From assembly GCF_019710575.1 (NCBI RefSeq), contig NZ_JAHWFK010000050.1:1-64000 (forward strand): 64,000 nt of DNA, in the 5' to 3' direction. Below, piece after piece: positions 61,015 through 64,000 of this stretch. Origin of the DNA: Paractinoplanes polyasparticus (lineage in GTDB: Bacteria > Actinomycetota > Actinomycetes > Mycobacteriales > Micromonosporaceae). Each line of letters opens with the position of its first letter. Within the stretch, counting starts at the first letter, position 1. A model generated the notes under the pieces. It worked only from the letters and a program-made list of their open reading frames with translations, did no database searches and was not told where the DNA came from. Made by a program: the position numbers and the translations under genes.

Positions 61015-62661
61015 TCAGTCGGCCCGGCCCGCGCTCTCGGTGTGGGCCGCGCTCTCGGTGTCGGCCTGCGCGTGGGCGGCGCGTTCGGCGTGCCAGGCGT
61101 TGATGGGGTCGCTCTCACCCTCGTACTCCTGCGCGTCGTCGTTCCCGTACGCGCTCGGCGTCTCGCGGGCCGCGAGGTCGGCCGGAAGGCGGACGGTGAC
61201 GGTGGTGCCGCTGGTCTCGTCCGACGCGACCTCGATGGTGCCGCTGTGGTTGTCGATGATGGTGCGCGCGATGGCCAGACCCAGGCCGGTGCCGGGAATC
61301 GCCTGCTTGATCGCGTTGGTCGCCCGGAAGAAGCGGCCGAAGAGCGCCTGCTGTTCGGCGGCCGGGATGCCCATTCCGGTGTCGGCCACCACCAGCACCG
61401 CCTGATGACCGCGGCGCTGGGCCTTGACCGTCACCATGCCCTCGGCCGGGGTGAACTTGACGGCGTTGGTCAGCAGGTTGTCGAGCACGCGGTCGAGTTG
61501 CGCGCCGTCACCGCGTACGGGAAGAGGGCCCCGCACATCCAGATGCAGGGTCACCCCGTTCTTGGCCGCCACCGGGCCGATCGTCACCAGGGCGCGGTCG
61601 ATCACCTTGGCGAAGTCGAGCGGGGTGCGGTCGCTGCCGTAACCGCCGGACTCGATCTTCGAGAGCGTGAGGATGTCCTCGACCAGGTCCCGCAGGCGCC
61701 GCGTGTTGCGGGAGATGACGTCGAGCATGCGCCGCTGCGGTTCGCTCAGCTCGTCCGGGTTGCTGTCGCGCAACAGCTCCAGATACCCCGAGATGCTGGT
61801 CAGCGGCGTGCGCAGCTCGTGCGACACGGTCGACATGAAATCGGTCTTGACCGTGTCGAGCGCCTGCAGCCGGGCAGTGACCTCCTCCTCGTGGCGGCGG
61901 ATGTCCTCACTGCGCCGGGCGACCGCGTTGACCGCCTCGGCCAGGGCCCGGATCTCGGCAGGGCCGGCGGTGGGGTCGGCCCGGGCGTGACGTTCCCCTT
62001 CGCGTACGCGATCGAGGGTCTCGACGACCGCGCCGAGCGGCCGGGTGAGGCGCCGGGTGGTGCGCACGGCGGTCAGCACGGCGCCCGCCGTCACGGCCAG
62101 GGTGAGCACCGACACGACCCCGATGGCGATCACTCGCAGGGCGTCGACCCGGCCCCGGAGGTCGTCCGAACGGGCTTCGAGCGCCAGCCGGAGCTCGTCG
62201 TTGGCGGTGGCGAAGTCCTGGAACAGGGTGGATCCGCGCTCGGCGGACCGGATCGCGGCGGCGCTGCGGGGCGGCTCGAGACGCTGATCCTCGGCGTTGG
62301 CCCACCAGCCGTCGGCCCGCGCGACCTGGACGGCGGCCGACGAGGCGTGCTGCCGCCCGCTCAGCCGGCGCAGATCGTCCCCGGCCACCGCGTACTCGCT
62401 GCGCGCCCGGTAGTACGTGTCGAGCATTCGCTCGTCGCCGGTCAGCAGGTAGCCACGCAACCCGCGCTGGGCGTCGCTGAGCACCGCCCGAACCTCGGCG
62501 TTGGCCAGCTGTAACGGTTGCACCTCGCCGGTGAGCTGCTGCACGACCCGGTTCTCGACCAGCACGACAGCCAGTTCGGCGATCCCGGAGCCGACGACGA
62601 GCGCGACCAGAACCGCGAAGGCTCTGTTCAGCAGCCTGCCGACGGTCCCTTCACGTCGCAT
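61015..62661 (-). CDS. CHASE3-type sensor histidine kinase
   Basis: The 548-residue kinase has two membrane helices (about 13-35 and 176-198) enclosing a CHASE3-like extracellular domain (R-G-Y-L-L-T-G-D-E-R near 69), a HAMP domain (200-252), HisKA with His281 in V-S-H-E-L-R-T-P-L-T-S, and HATPase with N-L-L-T-N-A-V-K-F, D-T-G-M-G-I and G-T-G-L-G-L. A C-terminal tail rich in Ala, His and Glu (about 515-548) is unlike the rest. The response regulator gene lies upstream on the same strand, separated by a 21-bp tandem repeat. Confidence 0.92.
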   Translation of the reverse strand: MRREGTVGRLLNRAFAVLVALVVGSGIAELAVVLVENRVVQQLTGEVQPLQLANAEVRAVLSDAQRGLRGYLLTGDERMLDTYYRARSEYAVAGDDLRRLSGRQHASSAAVQVARADGWWANAEDQRLEPPRSAAAIRSAERGSTLFQDFATANDELRLALEARSDDLRGRVDALRVIAIGVVSVLTLAVTAGAVLTAVRTTRRLTRPLGAVVETLDRVREGERHARADPTAGPAEIRALAEAVNAVARRSEDIRRHEEEVTARLQALDTVKTDFMSTVSHELRTPLTSISGYLELLRDSNPDELSEPQRRMLDVISRNTRRLRDLVEDILTLSKIESGGYGSDRTPLDFAKVIDRALVTIGPVAAKNGVTLHLDVRGPLPVRGDGAQLDRVLDNLLTNAVKFTPAEGMVTVKAQRRGHQAVLVVADTGMGIPAAEQQALFGRFFRATNAIKQAIPGTGLGLAIARTIIDNHSGTIEVASDETSGTTVTVRLPADLAARETPSAYGNDDAQEYEGESDPINAWHAERAAHAQADTESAAHTESAGRAD

Positions 62662-62688
62662 CGTCCCGACGCGCGCCCGGCCGTCCGG

Positions 62689-62807
62689 CCCTCACGCGCA
62701 GCCCCCCAGCCCTCACGCGCAGCCGCCCAGCCCTCACGCGCAGCCGCCCAGCCCTCACGCGCAGCCGTCCGGCCCTCACGCGCAGCCGCCCGGCCCTCAC
62801 GCCCGGG
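62689..62807. repeat. Six-copy 21-bp tandem repeat
   Basis: Copies of a unit beginning CCCTCACGCGCAGCC start at 62689, 62710, 62731, 62752, 62773 and 62794. The last copy is diverged after CCCTCACG and contains the stop codon of the response regulator gene (62797-62799). The array fills the gap between regulator and kinase genes. Each unit holds a TGA on the minus strand. It may affect translation coupling or mRNA stability. Confidence 0.9.
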
Positions 62808-63171
62808 CCCGGCTCAGGAGGGCCTGGATGCGGGAGACCAGTTCGCGAGGGCTGAAGGGCTTGGTGACATAGTCGTCGGCGCCGGCGCTGAATCCGCCCT
62901 CGACGTCCTGTTCCTGCACGCGGGCGGTGAGCATGATGATCAGGATCCCGGCCGTGGCCGGGTCGGACCGCAGCATCCGGCAGACCTCGATCCCCGACAA
63001 CCCGGGCATGGACACGTCCAGCACCGCCAGCGTCGGCTGCCGGCTCCGCGCCTGCTCGACCGCCGTCTGCCCGTCCTCGACGGCGATCACCTCGAAGCCC
63101 GCCTGCTCCAGCTTGAACGCCACGAGGTCGCGAATGTCGGCGTCGTCATCGGCGACCAGGACCACCGTCAC
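62797..63171 (-). CDS. Single-domain response regulator
   Basis: The 124-residue protein is a receiver domain alone: acidic pocket D8-D9-D10, phospho-acceptor Asp52 in V-L-D-V-S-M-P-G, the conserved Thr in M-L-T-A-R, and Lys in Y-V-T-K-P-F-S-P-R-E-L. It has no output domain, so it must signal by protein contact. It lies upstream of the CHASE3 kinase and the beta-lactamase-like gene on one strand. The tandem repeat overlaps its stop codon, which suggests that the C-terminus has been shaped by the repeat. Confidence 0.9.
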   Translation of the reverse strand: MTVVLVADDDADIRDLVAFKLEQAGFEVIAVEDGQTAVEQARSRQPTLAVLDVSMPGLSGIEVCRMLRSDPATAGILIIMLTARVQEQDVEGGFSAGADDYVTKPFSPRELVSRIQALLSRARA

Positions 63172-63372
63172 GGCACTCTCCCTCGGTTGTCAGCGCAGTC
63201 GCTACTTATCGGGACCATATCCGGTTAGTCACGATTGTGAGGCCGCTCCGTGAATGCCGGAAAGCAGCGGAACTGTGCAACTGATGCGCACCCGCCGCGC
63301 AGCAGAGCTGCATCCCCGCTCGGGTCTCCTGGATTGCAGGCCCCACCAGCACCGGACAGCAGGAGGTTCCCG

Positions 63373-63603
63373 ATGAACACGGTCCTCGACTCCATCCGCT
63401 CCGAGGCGCTCTTCGCCTCCACCCTGCAGCGCTCCCAGAGCCCCACCCCCGAACTGATCCGCGAGGTCGTGAGCACCACGGTCGACCGCCTCGGCGAGGC
63501 CCGCTGCGCCGAGGTGGTGGCCCAGGAGTTCGGCGAGCACCCCGACTGCGCCCTCGGCCGCATGCGCTGGGCGCGCAACGCCGTCCGCAACGCCTTCGCC
63601 TGA
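63373..63603 (+). CDS. Conserved small actinobacterial protein, unknown function
   Basis: The 76-residue protein M-N-T-V-L-D-S-I-R-S-E-A-L-F-A-S-T-L-Q-R-S continues with a helical region R-E-V-V-S-T-T-V-D-R-L-G and ends V-A-Q-E-F-G-E-H-P-D-C-A-L-G-R-M-R-W-A-R. Similar small soluble proteins are common in Streptomyces and Micromonosporaceae, but I know of no assigned function. AGGAGG at 63361-63366 fixes the ATG at 63373. A nine-copy tandem repeat begins directly after the stop codon. Confidence 0.8.
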   Translation: MNTVLDSIRSEALFASTLQRSQSPTPELIREVVSTTVDRLGEARCAEVVAQEFGEHPDCALGRMRWARNAVRNAFA

Positions 63604-63756
63604 CCGCTTTCGCCGCCTGGCCGCTCTCGGCGCCTGGCCGCTCTCGGCGCCTGGCCGCTCTCGGCACCTGGCCGCTCTCGGCGCCTGGCCGCTCTCGGCG
63701 CCTGGCCGCTCTCGGCGCCTGGCCGCTCTCGGCGCCTGGCCGCTCTCGGCGCCTGG
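63604..63756. repeat. Nine-copy 17-bp tandem repeat
   Basis: The unit CCGCTCTCGGCGCCTGG is repeated nine times head to tail, without spacers, starting immediately after the stop of the 76-aa gene. The first copy differs at two positions and the fourth at one; the others are identical. The 17-base period rules out a conserved reading frame. TCCCCCTTTT follows, so the array may act in transcript ending or stability. Confidence 0.95.
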
Positions 63757-63846
63757 TCCCCCTTTTCGTCGCCCGACCATCCCCGGTTGAGGGAAATGTG
63801 GGACAGGGGTGGTGCGGGATCGGCCGTGGGCCTTAGGCTCGGCGGC

Positions 63847-63882
63847 ATGCTGAACGCGCGATTGAACTGGTGGCCCGCCTGA
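63847..63882 (+). CDS. Tryptophan-rich leader peptide (attenuator)
   Basis: The 11-residue frame MLNARLNWWPA contains two adjacent Trp codons and ends at TGA 63880-63882. It is followed by an alternative RNA structure, a terminator hairpin and then a gene with a good ribosome site. Trp-Trp leader peptides of this kind control trp genes in Streptomyces and Corynebacterium by ribosome stalling. A TAGGCT -10-like hexamer at 63834-63839 would start transcription close to this ATG. The controlled gene is cut by the window end. Confidence 0.75.
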   Translation: MLNARLNWWPA

Positions 63883-63903
63883 CCGGCGGACCCCACGCGC
63901 GTT
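63853..63903 (+). promoter_or_regulatory. Leader RNA stem spanning the Trp codons
   Basis: AACGCGCG (63853-63860), inside the leader frame, pairs perfectly with CGCGCGTT (63896-63903). A ribosome stalled on the Trp codons or one that reaches the stop would change this pairing. It is the expected 1:2 stem of an attenuator. Confidence 0.6.
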
Positions 63904-63912
63904 GACAACCAC

Positions 63913-63940
63913 GCGGCCGCCTCCCCGAGGCGGCCGCTTT
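63913..63940 (+). terminator. Attenuator terminator hairpin
   Basis: GCGGCCGCCTC (63913-63923) pairs with GAGGCGGCCGC (63927-63937) around CCC and is followed by TTT. It lies 30 bases behind the leader peptide stop and 50 bases before the next start codon, the position of an intrinsic attenuator terminator. Confidence 0.75.
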
Positions 63941-63990
63941 CGCATGGTCAGGCCTCGGTCGGCGCCGCCGAGACCCGAAAGAGGACCACC

Positions 63991-64000
63991 ATGCGGCCTT
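63991..64000 (+). CDS. Start of a gene cut by the window end, probably in tryptophan or aromatic biosynthesis
   Basis: ATGCGGCCTT begins a frame (M-R-P) preceded by AAAGAGGACCACC, a good ribosome site. The upstream Trp leader and terminator indicate a gene regulated by tryptophan supply, such as anthranilate synthase or a DAHP synthase. Three codons are too few to tell which. Confidence 0.5.

Noticed and set aside
62689..63756. CRISPR array
   Set aside because: Both repeat tracts are head-to-tail without unique spacers, have units of 17 and 21 bases, and there are no cas genes.

Overview
The window is high-GC DNA with dense genes, frequent GTG/TTG starts, many ATGA/GTGA start-stop overlaps, XRE/DUF5753-DUF397 regulator pairs, Tat and Sec secreted enzymes and an FxsT-like NB-ARC/TPR protein. 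This points to a soil actinomycete, most likely a member of the Micromonosporaceae (Actinoplanes or a relative); the genus is an inference. About fifty protein-coding genes are supported. No rRNA, tRNA or CRISPR array was seen.

Left part (1-16.5 kb). The edge carries the end of a probable transposase and a truncated EamA transporter remnant. A DUF2269-like membrane protein lies divergent from a NarL-type two-component pair. Next come two XRE/DUF5753 regulators, a small membrane protein and a DUF397 protein. A minus-strand run (11231 to 5483) encodes a FAD monooxygenase, an animal-type heme peroxidase, a UvrA-like ABC ATPase and an APH-fold kinase; it is divergent from a TetR gene, with two identical palindromes between them. 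A MarR gene is divergent from a second FAD monooxygenase, again with palindromes. A GAF/PP2C phosphatase and an orphan 201-aa protein follow.

Middle part (16.6-44 kb). A 1341-aa cyclase/AAA/TPR protein is followed by a Dyp peroxidase behind a glutamine-hydrolysing asparagine synthetase, then an OmpR-type two-component system. Two secreted enzymes (PQQ-type sugar dehydrogenase and ThuA/DUF1080) share nearly duplicated F5/8 type C domains. Directly behind them is an eight-gene, translationally coupled ebo-like cluster (31499-39353): inositol-phosphate-synthase-like cyclase, UbiA prenyltransferase, sugar-phosphate isomerase, EboA, TatD, EboE, phosphodiesterase and polyprenyl synthase. It probably makes an exported prenylated cyclitol or sugar. 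An alpha/beta hydrolase, a CopC fusion protein and a Tat-exported phospholipase C complete this part.

Right part (44-64 kb). After an MmyB-type regulator, an SDR and a GGDEF-EAL protein comes the most unusual locus, 48.3-56.5 kb. It holds a hairpin leader, a 61-aa FxSxx-like peptide, a HExxH putative peptide-modifying enzyme, a nucleoside-phosphorylase/VMAP-C fusion and a vWA/NB-ARC/TPR protein. It reads as a RiPP-linked biological conflict system. Then follow an epoxide hydrolase, a GntR/DUF1648 pair, a secreted phospholipase A2, a response regulator/kinase/class A beta-lactamase-like operon, two short tandem-repeat tracts, and a tryptophan-type attenuator (leader peptide MLNARLNWWPA plus terminator) in front of a gene cut by the window end.
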